In this document: positions 31,881 to 42,991 of the stretch, in pieces | Position numbering within the stretch: position 1 is the first letter of the stretch | Layout: every line of letters starts with the position of its first letter | Assembly (NCBI GenBank): GCA_021292165.1 | Contig: JAHFWL010000400.1 | Coordinates: 1-64,000, forward strand | Direction: 5' to 3' | From: Shinisaurus crocodilurus | Lineage: Eukaryota > Chordata > Lepidosauria > Squamata > Shinisauridae | Length of the DNA stretch: 64,000 bases | Notes under the pieces: model-generated | What the model saw: only the letters and a program-made list of their open reading frames with translations | Databases searched by the model: none | What the model was told of the DNA's origin: nothing | Translations under genes and position numbers: made by a program

Positions 31881-33090
31881 TTGCCCACCTCCGCTATAAA
31901 GGGAATGAAATCCTTGTTCACTCCGCTAAGGGGACTTTCCCAAACTTAGTCAGATAATCCTGGAGACTGAACAACTCCCTTCCTCCTCAGGCTTCTCTGT
32001 GTCTGATCATTCTGGGCCTCCCGAAAGGCCCTTGGAGCTTTAATCATCCGCCTCTCACGATCCGAGCTGCGCTTCGTTTCCGGGGCCAGTTCGCTGAAAT
32101 GTCCTTCCCTCCCATCACATGCAAATTCTGACTCGGAAGTTCAGCTCGGTTCTAATTATGGCGGAGAAAATCTCCTCACTTCTGACCCTCTCAGATGATT
32201 CTCTTTTAGGAAATGCAGGGGACCCAATGGCCAGTCAAGTGCGCTTTGTCGAGGGAGTGACACCCCCCCCACCCAGATCTCTTGAAGATCTAATTGTCTC
32301 CTATCAGAAATCATTCCATATTCTATAACTCAGGAACCTGGAGAAAGAAGACAGGCCATCGTGAGGTTAGGCTCTAATTAGGGGGAATTTTATGGTGTCA
32401 AAGGAACTTAATTGACCTGGCTTATTATAATATGCCAGTTGGGTAACTGCAATGTCTGAGAACAGGACATATCAGAAGCTCTTTTCTCTCTATGTTAGCC
32501 AAGACTCCCAGAGCTTACCAAAGAAACATGAGTATCCAGGAAGCCCTGGAGCACCATAACGAGTAGAAACAGATTGGGAAATGAGATCGGCAATGGGGCG
32601 GGAGCATGCTGCCACAAAATGTTGCAGTGTAGGGTGCTCTTGCTCAGAGTTCCAGCCAGCCACACCCTCTTCTACGATGCTCCATTCCCTCCCGCCCGCC
32701 CTGCCCCCGGTTTCCCCGCCCAACATTTCGTCAGCCTTCTCTGCCCACCGAGCGTGCTAATTCCTCACCGGGTTGTTTCGCAGGGTCCGCCACCCATTAC
32801 GGTCCCCCCCCCCCCGCCCCGGTAAATATTATTTATTTATGTATATTTTATTACATAGGGTTACGCCCTAAATTTGTGGCTTGTCCTGAAATGTTTTAAC
32901 CTGGCCTCTGTCGGTGTCTTTGACTGGTGTCTTTGACTGCTCTGCTTCTGCTTCTTTTTTAACAACTTTAGAAAAAAAAATGGACTTTTAAAAAGTATAT
33001 TTTTTCATGGTGATTACTGTTATCAGCTGCCTTAGGTGCAAATACTTGAAAAGGCAGGATATTAATTGTATGACTGACTGGCTGGCCAGC

Positions 33091-33093
<3 letters not shown>
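31881..33093. other. Largely repeat-free intronic stretch
   Basis: 32040-32430 has clusters of TAATTA/TAATC words, an octamer ATGCAAAT and no repeat match inside this window. A candidate regulatory region only by appearance. Confidence 0.3.
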
Positions 33094-33168
<75 letters not shown>

Positions 33169-33170
33169 TA
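33094..33170 (+). repeat. AT microsatellite followed by GA run
   Basis: Two long AT blocks separated by TTC, then TAGAGAGAGAGAGAG. Confidence 0.9.
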
Positions 33171-33519
33171 CATATATATCTATGTCTATGTGTATATATG
33201 TATATGCCTCTCTTCTACAGTCTGAAAAAAATGTTTTAAAGTTGTTTTTTGAAGCTTCAGCATATTGCACAGGTCATCTACTGCTCCATCAGGGTTTCTT
33301 TCCATCATCTGAGTGGGTCAATGGCTTAGATGAGAGGGCATAAGTTCTTTTATTTCCACTCCTCGTATTAAAGCAGAGGCGTTGCTATTTATTTAATCTA
33401 TTTATTCAGCCGGTCAGTTGGTCATTCATACAATGTATATATATCCTGCCTTCCCACATATTGCCCCAAAGAAGGTGATAACGGTAATCACTACAAAAAT
33501 ATAATATTTTTAAAAGCCC

Positions 33520-33520
<1 letters not shown>

Positions 33521-33551
<31 letters not shown>
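33521..33551 (+). repeat. AT microsatellite
   Basis: About 15 AT units, 370 bp after the previous AT array. Confidence 0.9.
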
Positions 33552-33556
<5 letters not shown>

Positions 33557-33656
33557 GATTTTAAAAAGACGCAGAACAGATTAAAAAAACTAGTCAAGGA
33601 CATCGACGGAGGCCACATAAAAACATATTAGGGCAAGCTGTAAAGTGCAGCCTTAG

Positions 33657-33758
33657 GGTGCAATCCTATGCATGTTTAGACAGAAAAAGTCCTGCAACTC
33701 CCAGCATGCTGGGAGTTGTAGGAGTTTTTTCTGTCTAAACATGCATAGGATTGTGCCT
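33657..33758. mobile_element. TTAA-type hairpin MITE
   Basis: Arms GGTGCAATCCTATGCATG / CATGCATAGGATTGTGCC. Flanks TTAG and TTAA. Central CCCAGCATGCTGGG palindrome. Confidence 0.75.
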
Positions 33759-34085
33759 TTAAAATCTCAAGTTGGCTTAGCAGGCCAGAAGGTCATCAAA
33801 GACATGGCTAAGCAGTCCTCTCTAGAAAGGAACTCCCACAGCTTCGGTGCAACCACCGAGAAGGCCCTTTCTTGCCTCCTACTCCTACCCAAGCACACCT
33901 CAGATATTGGCAGGACTAAGGTAAGGACCTGTCAAGACTCGGGCGTGGCAAAGGCCACTCACATGCTAGGAATGGATGAGAATTTTGTTTCAGTTCGGTT
34001 TTGATAAGCATTTTCCAAAATTGTCAAAGTTCTCCATTTTCAGGACAAAAAGTACTTGAGATTTTTTTAAAAAAATCAAATATAG

Positions 34086-34333
34086 TAATACCTTGGATTG
34101 CAAGTAACTTGGTTTGAGACCGTTTTGCAAGACAAGCAAATTTTTAAATATTTATTTAATTTTTTTTTTACTTGATATACAAGCGACGTCTTGCAATACA
34201 AGTACTGTAGTACGGCTTAAATTAAAAATCTCTGTACAAATTTTTTTTGGGGGGGATTTCGTTTTGATATAAGAGTGTTTTGGATGACAAGCACGTTTCC
34301 GGAACGAATTATGCTCTCAATCCAAGGCATGAC
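34086..34333 (+). mobile_element. Pogo/Tigger-like MITE copy
   Basis: Collinear with 52570-52820. The first bases are lost (GTAATACCTTGG) and the right side ends CATGACTG followed by TA. Confidence 0.75.
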
Positions 34334-34339
34334 TGTATG

Positions 34340-35720
34340 GGAGAAACTGAAACTGACACATTGGTCCATCCAGGCGCAGGGCTTTGAGTTCTTAGCTCTT
34401 AAAAGTCTGGCTTTGCATCCCTGTGTGTTCAACCACGTTTGCAGTGTTGAACTAGGGTCGCCACCTCTCTTTTTTTTTCCTGGCAGCCTTTATCTTCATC
34501 TTTTATATGGCAGGCGGGTACATCATGGTCCTCTCCGAGCTGGGAATAGGTGTACCTATTGAATTTGACTGGTGCAGATGGGTGCGGGTTTCATTTCAGT
34601 TCATCTTTAATAAGTATTTGCCAAAATTGTGCACGGTCCTTCATACTCAGGAGAGAAAGAACTTGAGGTTTAAAAAATACAAATGCGGGGAGAGAGCAAC
34701 ACTGAGAGATTCACCCAATCCGACGCCTACATCCCAGCCCAGCTCCAAAAACAGAGCCCCCTAGGAGTTGCAGCCCTATAGTAGCAACAGCAGGCATCTG
34801 CCTTCTGTCTTCCTCCCCTCAAAGGCTTGAATCCCAGCCAGCCTGCAGCAAATAAAGTAGGGCATTTTTTTTGTTGTCGTCGTTAGAATAAAAACCTGCA
34901 CTATACCATTGTAGCTGTTGAAGAACACCTGTAATGTGCAGCTGATGGCACGCCCCCGACAGGAAATAGATCACCCCATTCTGTACCAGTTGGAAGCTTT
35001 TGAACTGTTTTCAAGGGCAGCTCCACGTCAAGGATGCTACAGTTACCTAGCCTTGAGCTTACACAAATCATGAATGACAGTTGCTAGGTTTTAACCAGGA
35101 GCTGTAGGCGAGAGGCCGTAAGAGCTGCACTGTCATCTTTCTTCTTCTTCTTCTTCTTCTTCTACTTCAAATATCTGCTAAATCAGGGCTGTGGTCGATT
35201 TATCCCAGGTTCCAGTCTGCAAAAGGGCTCCCCACCACCACTCCGCTGTGGTTCCACTGGCTGCACAAGATCACTTTGCCTGCATCGAGGTCCCACTGCC
35301 TGATTTTTGGTCATCCACCTTTCCCGTGGCCCCCCGCACCCTATGCCTCACCCCATTCAACAGGCTCGCCTGACTCTCTGTGGAGCATTTTCAGAGCACT
35401 GGAGGGGATGCGGTAGGAAGGAAGGAGCAGGGAAGTCCACTTCTGCCAGCGCAGGGTGATTCAGTGTAAATCTGGATCCAGCCCCAGGTTTGCACAGGAC
35501 ATGAAAATGTGCACTTGAGCCCCTCTTGTGCAATGATCGTGCCTCACAGGGACATTGTCGATGCATGAAAAGAATAATGCCAATATGAAGTCAGCTGTAC
35601 CTTAACACCACAGTGTGTAGGTTTGATGTTCTTATCCTATCCTGATGTAAGCACTGCAAACCGCTTTAAAGCTCATGTGTGAAAAGGCGTAATACCCCTG
35701 TTCCCCCTGCAAAACGCCAC
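34340..35720. other. No gene or clear element seen
   Basis: Unique-looking intronic DNA with a CTT run at about 35140-35162. Confidence 0.4.
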
Positions 35721-35728
35721 CTAATTCA

Positions 35729-36497
35729 CAGGGATGTTGAAGAGTCCTTGGTCTCGAGTCACGAGTCGAGTCATGAGTCTTTGGACCCGAGTCTCGAGTC
35801 TGAGTCCTTGGTCCAAAATGGTGACTCACGAGTCACGAGTCCTGAGTCACTCCCAAAACTGACTCCACGAGTCCCTATTAAAATCAATGGGGTTTCCCCC
35901 CAACAAAATAAGGCTACTTCAGATGTGTGGCTTAAATAAATTCTAGGCACAAGTGTGCCTTTTTATTTCAAAACTCTGCAACTGATTTTGGCAAGAACAG
36001 ACCAGGCAGACAAACCCAAAATAACCAGGCAGGCAGAGGAGGCAGGGAACCCCAAAGCAGGCAGGCAGAAGCGTTTGTCTTGGACAATTCAACTGCTGAA
36101 CAGGTCAAGAAGAGACCAGGCAGGCAGAGGAGGCTGGGAACCCCAGACAGACAGGCAGAGGCAGCCAAACCCAAAATGTCTGACCCTAACCCCAACCCCC
36201 CACAACAACACATCAATCAAAATAAATCTCAACACATCGTTGGGGCTGCACTCCTGGTAGCTGTCCATAGTGGCCGAGCAGCGGCGTGCCTCGCTTCCAT
36301 GCGCTCTTCACCGGTGATCGCGCTCCTTCTGGCACAGCCAGAAGACTCGTCAACAGCCCAGGGATGTTGACGAGTCCTTGGTCTCGAGTCCCGAGTCGAG
36401 TCTCGAGTCCCATTAAAAATATTGGGACTCGAGTCCGAGTCGAGTCAGAGGGGGGACTCAGTCCGACTCACGAGTCGAGTCCGAGTCCCCATCCCTG
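35729..36497 (+). mobile_element. hAT deletion derivative A with GACTCGAGTC subterminal repeats
   Basis: 769 bp starting CAGGGATGTTGAAGAG and ending CCCCATCCCTG, with a perfect target duplication CTAATTCA at 35721-35728 and 36498-36505. Both ends are packed with GAGTCGAGTC/GACTCGAGTC words. A further CAGGGATGTTGACGAG occurs internally at 36359. A roughly 90-bp remnant near 36220-36310 matches the antisense of the coding region kept in copy C. Confidence 0.9.
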
Positions 36498-36505
36498 CTA
36501 ATTCA

Positions 36506-37570
36506 ACCTCCCGTGTTCAAAGCTGGGTTTTTTTGGTAATATATTTGAATGGATAAGTACATGGGGTGGGGGAATAAATGCAGGCTCTGCTGATTAGATC
36601 ATATGATTCCTTTATTAAAGAAAGAAGGGTTTTTTTAAATAAGCATTTTCAGATAGTTGCAATGAAAATGGGCGGGGGGAGCTATATATGTTGATACCCT
36701 CCATTACTTCTTGGTGTGACAACCTTTTCGCTGGCTTTTCTTGTAGGCCTTTAATAAAAGGGGTGTTCAGAAGAGCCCCATCTGCGCTTAGGGTCAATGT
36801 ATAGGGGTGGCAGTGGGACCTTGCCTGCTGGCCCCGCTCCTGAGGCTTCTCTACACAAGGCATTTATTGTGCGCTTTTGATTCCTCACTCACGGTAGTTT
36901 GCGGGAGCTTTACACGACGTCCTCACTCTCCAGGGCCTCTCCCGTGTTTTGCAGCCATTTCCCTGGCTTTTTTTTTTTTGAGCGAGGAAAGTGAGGTATT
37001 AGTTGCTAATCCTGCAATAAGTCGTTAGGAAAAGCTGGTGTATTCTCGCAATTCTGCTATATCACAGTGCCACCTTCTGGTTGTTTAATGGAATATAGAG
37101 AAAGGCAGAGAAAGAAAACCCTCAGGGGAAAAAAAACACGTGTAAAGGACCCACTCTTAATCCCGCAAAGAAAACGGAGGTGGAAGCCTCGGTGGCAGGT
37201 TAAAAGCCTCATGGAGAGAAGCCCCTGATGTCTTCATACCTTCAGTGGGAAGCTGTGTGGATCTAGAATTGGCCTCCACAGTCACTTACGGACCCATCGC
37301 TAGAGTCTACACAATTTTTTTAGAATTTTCCTCCTTTTATAATTTTCTTTTTGTAATTTTATCCTGGAAGACAATCTAACTCGGTCACGAGTGATCGCCT
37401 ACTACAGGTACATTGTCAGGGTGGCCAAGGTGGTGAACCTATTTTGGAGATGGAGTTCATCGCTATGGATAGCTCCTATAAAGTTCCAAAAAAAAGTTGC
37501 AATGGATTAGGAGCCTCACCGAAATAGAAGTCTCCAGCCTCCCGTGGGAAGGGGCTTTTGTGAAGATGAT
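36506..37570. other. No gene or clear element seen
   Basis: Unique-looking. 37430-37540 shares GGATAGCTCCTATAAAG-type text, inverted, with 42545-42640, so an old MITE pair is possible. Confidence 0.35.
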
Positions 37571-37605
37571 CATACAAGTGTAACCCGGGTCTTACTACTT
37601 ACAAC

Positions 37606-37751
37606 CAGGGCTTTTTTTCTGGTGGAACTCACCGGAACTGAGTTCCAGCACCTTTTCTTCTATTAATTGCATTACAATTTAATCGCCATCTACTCCCGAG
37701 GAAATGTAATCCAAGAGTTCCGGTACCCTTTTCTCCAGAAAAAAAGCACTG
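37606..37751 (+). mobile_element. hAT-type MITE, CAGGGCTTTTTTTCTGG ends
   Basis: 146 bp. The ends CAGGGCTTTTTTTCTGG and CCAGAAAAAAAGCACTG are inverted repeats, with a perfect duplication CTTACAAC at 37598-37605 and 37752-37759. The interior has GGAACT / AGTTCC palindromes. Confidence 0.85.
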
Positions 37752-38205
37752 CTTACAACCCAGGCAGTCAACCGTACTCACACATCTGGACATGGGCGAG
37801 TCAATTCACAAAAGATTTATTAACACACATTAAACAAAAATCACACACACACCCCAACAGAAAATCCAATAACATGAGCCCCAATTAGTCCTTTGTAAGA
37901 GAGCCAAACACAACCGAGTGGCTTAGCACAATTCCTCATATGTCCATGCACAGATCGGCCCCAAACACCGCAAACTGAAGCCTCATAGCAGTTACAAAAG
38001 ATAGCAAAGTGTTGTCACTCTCAGCAACGGCTTGGGAGGCCACCGGCCACCCGGGCTCCCGTTCTGTAGCAGCCATCAGATCCTGGTATGCAGAATGGGT
38101 TCTCACTCCTTGGAAAAACTGCTCTCTCAGCTCCTCACTGCAAAGCAGCTTTCTGGCCCAGGCAGGATCAACACTGCAGTCTCTTCCTTCCAAAAGGCAA
38201 GATAA

Positions 38206-38371
38206 CAGGGCCGGTGCTACCATTAGGCCAACTAGGCAGCTGCCTAGGGCGCAGGGCTAAAGGGGGTGCCAGAAATGCCTTGGGGGGAAAAATATAGCGC
38301 TCTCAAGTGGGAAGGGGGGCGCTAAATATCTGATCTTGCCTAGGGCACCAAACTGCCTTGCACCGTCACTG
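38206..38371 (+). mobile_element. hAT-type MITE with perfect 8-bp target duplication
   Basis: 166 bp starting CAGGGCCGGTGCTACC and ending in CACTG. CAAGATAA is duplicated exactly at 38198-38205 and 38372-38379. Inserted into an LTR-like host. Confidence 0.85.
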
Positions 38372-38603
38372 CAAGATAATATACCACAGCTCCCAAGAAA
38401 CTAGTAGGACACTCTGTCCTAATGCCTTCCTCTTCTTTCAAATGTCCTTTGAACAAGAACTAGCAGCAGCAAAAGGAATGTTTCCCCTTCTCTCCCACCT
38501 GCTCTCGGGGCTTTGGTTTAAATACCCACCAGGTCAGGATGACCCACATTAACTCCCAATTAACCCAGATTAACTCCCAATTAACCGCCTCCAAACCACG
38601 ACA

Positions 38604-39990
38604 CCGAATAGTATAGCATTACGTTATACATTACGTTTATAAAGCAAACACTTAAAACATACAGATTGATTCTCTCATGATCAAGCTTTTCTAGATTTCT
38701 GTTCCTGCTTACATCACTCCATTGCATGACAGACTTCTGAGGCCCCATCTGTTACACAAGCAAAAGAGGAAATGGATCGAGTACCTCTAAAACGTTTTAC
38801 TGAAGAAGGTAATCCAGGGGTACTGCCAGGGTGGAGGGAACCTCCTGAGCAAAATGCACTCTACCTCCCCCACCCCCGGACTCCTGCACACTTCTCCCCT
38901 GGCTTTGCTGTGCCCCACATTTTTCTCTTTCTCTCCCCACTCCACCCCAGCACTCTTTCCCTTCCTTTTTCTTCCTGCTTTTTCTCTTCCTCCCCCAACC
39001 TCGTGCTCTTTCTCTGTGCCCCTCCCGCCCCGCTGCTCTTTCTCTCTGCTCTCTCTCTCCCCCCCGCCAAAATAGCAGCAACTTTTATCTCTCTCTTTTG
39101 TCAACTGTTAGAAGAATTCAGGCCTGCTGCAGAGCAAAGCTGTAGTTGGGCCCCCCGGCATGTTGATTTCCACGGTGTGCCTCTGGGCCCACATGCCTAG
39201 CAGGCTATCTGAAAGAATGGACATGCCAGGTGTGACTGCAGCTTCCTCTGCGGTGTGCCTGACCTGTTTTGGAAGTTAAAAAAAGGGGGAGGAAGAGGGG
39301 GAAAAAAAAAAGGTGCTGCTACCTAGGGGGAAAGTGAGCAGAAGGAAAGCGAGTAGAGCACCGTGGAGAAGGGGTGTGTGTGTGTGTGTGGTCCCTTGAG
39401 GCTTGCAGGGGAAGCTGGTAGCACCCAATGGAAGTCGGAACAAGGCAAGAAGAAAATAGGAGCACGGATAGCTCCTCCAAGTGGGTCCTGCTGGCTGGTT
39501 CTCCCTCCCACGACAGCAAAAGGAGGATATTGTCTCAGCAGGGAGCTGAAGCCAACTGGTGCCTTGCATACAAGACCTGAACGGTGGTCAGCTCCCCACG
39601 CCTTTCCTGGAGGAGCTGACTTGAAGTGTGAATGAGCCCCTGCCTGATTTTGTAGCCTGAGATTACTAGTGAGACTGGGGAGATGGAGGTTCTGCTGGGG
39701 ACCGAACCTCTGAGCCAGGAGATGGTGGCAGCAGGGCCCAGAATAAGGCACTGACTGTGCTATCCCTGAGGAAGTAGCCTGTGCGTTGCCCTCGTCAAAA
39801 ATCTTCTGCTGCGCGCTGGGAAGTCCAGGGGCTGGGGGTCATGACGGGTGAAGAGAGCATCAGGGGAGAGAGTGAGTGGAGTGCCAGTGGTGGGGGGGCT
39901 GTATTTGGAGGGCCCCCCCAGACTGCAGGGCCCCAGACCTCCACCCAGTGGTCTGGCCCTAACGGTACCCCTGAGGAATTCCAGCAAGTT
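38604..39990. other. No gene seen; polypyrimidine tract
   Basis: 38870-39065 is a nearly pure CT tract that opens frames on both strands. The rest is unassigned. Confidence 0.4.
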
Positions 39991-40190
39991 CCGCTTTCGT
40001 CATCCCCACCCTGCAACATGTCACCTGCCCTTGGCAAAAATGTCCTCTTCTGTACGACGATCGGAGGTAGATTTGTAGACAGATGGGGAGGAAATCACGC
40101 AATGCACAATGAACCTATGGGACTCTCTGCCACAAGATGTGGTGATGGCCAGGGGCTTGGATGGTTTCGAAAGGAGGTGAGACAAATAGG
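39990..40190 (+). repeat. Possible L3-like LINE coding fragment
   Basis: One + frame gives NLWDSLPQDVVMARGLDG-like text, similar to CR1/L3 ORF2 C-termini. Frame broken upstream. Confidence 0.4.
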
Positions 40191-40497
40191 TAAAGCCCCA
40201 CACACACACTTTAAAAAGTAGAGCATTCTTTTTGAATCACATAAAGAGCCACCTTCGCTGAGTGAGGCCACTGGCCTATATGACTCCAACCTGTGCAACA
40301 TATACCCCACCAACCCCAGTGCCACCCACTAGCCACATATGGCGGCCCACTAGGAAGTGATAAAAGTCCTTGTTTATTGTTTCCAGCCTGAAACAGAGGG
40401 ATTGTGTCAAGCACCTGCCAGGGCGGCCCAAGTTTGTTTGGTGGTGACTGACATTGAAAAAGCAAATAGGTGTGGGAAATACACACACAGTGCACTA

Positions 40498-40745
40498 GAG
40501 CCAGTGCGGCGTAGTGGTGAGAGTGTCGGACTGGGACGCGGGAGATCCGGGTTCTAGTCCCCGCTCGGCCAGGAAGCTCACTGGGTGACTTTGGGCCAGT
40601 CACTGACTCTCAGCCTCACCTACCTCACAGGGCTGTTGTGAGGATAAGATGGAGAGGAGGAGGAGGAGGATCATGTAAGCCGCCTTGGGATCCTTGCAAG
40701 AGGAAAAGGGTGGGTTATAAATGTAATAAAATCAGTCAACCAGAC
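40498..40745 (+). repeat. MIR-like tRNA-derived SINE
   Basis: GTGCGGCGTAGTGGTGAG, GGTTCTAGTCCCCG, CAGGGCTGTTGTGAGG and a TATAAATGTAATAAAAT tail. Confidence 0.8.
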
Positions 40746-40949
40746 AAACGAACAATTAAACATTCCCCTGCATTCCATTCTCCCGCCCGGCAGATGCCTC
40801 ATTAACACGAACTGTGCAAGGGCATAGTAGTAATGGAGCTTGTGCAGGAGAACTTCCCAGGGCCAGATCTGTCTCCCACCCTTAATGTAGCTGCCCTATA
40901 CCAGTTCAGCCTATTTCTTCATCTCGCCCAATATCATCTGTTCTGTCGG

Positions 40950-41075
40950 GCAGTGTCTCTCCAGGGCTTCAGGCAGGTTCCCCCCCCCCCCCAGCCCTAC
41001 TTGGAGATGCCAGGGATTGAACCTGGGACCTTCGGCATGCATCGCAGGGGCTCTAGCCCTGAGTACTGGCAGCCT
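40950..41075 (-). repeat. tRNA-derived SINE fragment
   Basis: CTCCAGGGCTTCAGGCAGG, a poly-C run and GGGATTGAACCTGGGACC. Head decayed. Confidence 0.55.
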
Positions 41076-41079
41076 TTGG

Positions 41080-42740
41080 GCAGGCCGTTCTGCCGGGAGG
41101 GTGGATCTCAATTCGCTTAGGTAGGTTGCAACTTGCTGCCTAGGCTAGATCTCTCCTGGTCCTGTCTACGTAACCCACCCACCCCCCCTTCTTCAGCTGT
41201 GAGAGCTGCCATTTGCCTCCGTCATTTGCAAGGTCAGGACTCTGTTTACTTTTCGGTTTACTGTGCTTATTTTAGCATTTTACATTATGTACACAATCTG
41301 CTACAAGTGTGTGACAGATTGGAGCTGGCATCGAAAAGCCTCTTGGTAATTGAATAAGCTGTCCAAGCAAGCCATCTCGGGGGAAAAACAGTTATCGAAA
41401 GAGGGGGACACAGATGGGTCAAAGGCTTGCAAAACCGCTCTGCTCATCCTGTTAGAGAAGCCTTTTGGACTAAACCATAAAATTCCAATTCAAAGCCAAG
41501 AAACAACTATGGAATTTACACCCCAGCTCTGTCACTGCTATAATATTGCGCGCGTGCGAGAGAGAGAGAGAGAGAGAGAGAGCGCAAACAGATAGCTTAG
41601 AACGGACTGTCTTCTGGTTTAAGCTCAGACTTCATAGGTGCTTAATTAGGACTAGCCATTGAATCTTTTCAGGACCAGGCCTAAGGTAACGCTTGTTTTT
41701 GTGAGCAAAGATCAGGAAAGATTAGGAGGACTACTGATATGGACTACTGAATCTCTCTCTTTTTGCATTTATTTATTTATTTACTGATTTATTATTTGTT
41801 TAATCCACCCAATAACAAAGTTCTCTGGGAAGATGGCAAAAAGTTAAAAGACATTCCTATGAAGTTCAAATTTTAAAGTTCATGTCTGCGTCAGTTTGGG
41901 AAAAAAAAATATTTTTAAAGCTTGCAGGAAAATTTGTTGGCACTTTCATGCTCACACTAATTCATGCACATTTTTGTGCGACATTCCCCCTAATACGTGC
42001 ATTTTTTTAAAGCACCACCTCCTAATAGTTGCTCTGTTGTATGACCTTTGTATGCATTTGTATATGCAAATTTCTCTTACGTACACATTTTTGTATGAAT
42101 TGTTTTGATGGGAGAGCTGCACTGCAAAATTCAGAGACGCCTGAAAATGAAAGCATGATTGCAATTCAGTTCCCATAGTAGTTTGGAAGGGGGAATTTAG
42201 TCACTTCTTATTAAAATGTGAACCAAACAAATTTCTCCTCTGTCCCTATCGATAAATAGAACCTCCCTATGAAAATTCTTCAGGCTTTTCCTGAAAGTGG
42301 AATTGCAAAAAAATGAACAAACCCACCATTATTATTTGTGCATTTTACTGAACTTTGGGCTGGAATTTTATGCCAGCTTACTTGGAAGTAAAAGTCAGTG
42401 AAATCATGGGAATCAGGGTAAACATGGTGAGGACCAAGATACAAAGACCTGCACGCTTTGGATCCCATTCATACATTCAGCCAGACTGAAGGCTAGCATT
42501 CTTCCTGGACGTTTCAGGGTCTAGGTAGAGGATCAACTGTTTGCAGTGGAGCTGGTGACTCCTATTTTGGTGGGGCTCCTAATCCATTGCAGGTTTTATT
42601 TGGAGCTTTATAGGAGCTATCCGTGGTGCTTCATTGTGGTGAACCGTTTTGGGGGGGATGGGGTGCAGCAAGAATCCGCCTGCCAATCTTACGATGATGT
42701 TCCACCTCCCTTCGCTCTGAGATTCTAGACATTAATATAC
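41080..42740. other. No gene seen
   Basis: A GA repeat at 41557 and low-GC MITE-like text (CATTTTTGTGCGACATTCCC) at 41860-42230. Otherwise unassigned. Confidence 0.35.
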
Positions 42741-42741
42741 A

Positions 42742-42991
42742 GTAATACCTTGGATTGCAAGTAACTTGGTTTGAGAGCGTTTTGCAAGACAAGCAAATTT
42801 TTAAATATTTATTTAATTTTTTTTTACTTGATATACAAGCGACGTCTTGCAATACAAGTACTGTAGTACGGCTTAAATTAAAAATCTCTGTACAAATTTT
42901 TTTGGGGGGGATTTCGTTTTGATATAAGAGTGTTTTGGATTACAAGCATGTTTCCGGAACGAATTATGCTCTCAATCCAAGGTATGACTGC
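42742..42991 (+). mobile_element. Pogo/Tigger-like MITE copy
   Basis: Starts CAGTAATACCTTGG after TA and ends GGTATGACTG followed by CA. Near-identical to the other two copies across the CGACGTCTTGCAATACAAG core. Confidence 0.75.

Larger units (their letters stand above)
37579..38603 (-). mobile_element. Probable solo LTR (minus strand) carrying two MITEs
   Basis: Ends TGTAACCCGGG... and ...CCACGACA on the + strand, so on the minus strand it reads TGTCGTGG...GGGTTACA. The minus strand has a TATA-like GGTATTTAAACC near 38518 and AATAAA near 37815. After removing the MITEs at 37606 and 38206 and one copy of each duplication, about 700 bp remain. No matching flanking duplication was found, so the exact ends are uncertain. 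Confidence 0.5.

Noticed and set aside
36000..36150. CRISPR-like array of CAGGCAGGCAGAGGAGGC units
   Set aside because: Short imperfect direct repeats internal to the hAT element, seen again in copies B and C. No spacers.
38870..39070. Several Arg/Glu- or Ser/Pro-rich frames
   Set aside because: Produced by a polypyrimidine tract.
40500..40570. tRNA gene
   Set aside because: Boxes A and B are present but there is no cloverleaf closure, and the text continues as a MIR-like SINE. The same holds at 17632, 31640 and 59890.
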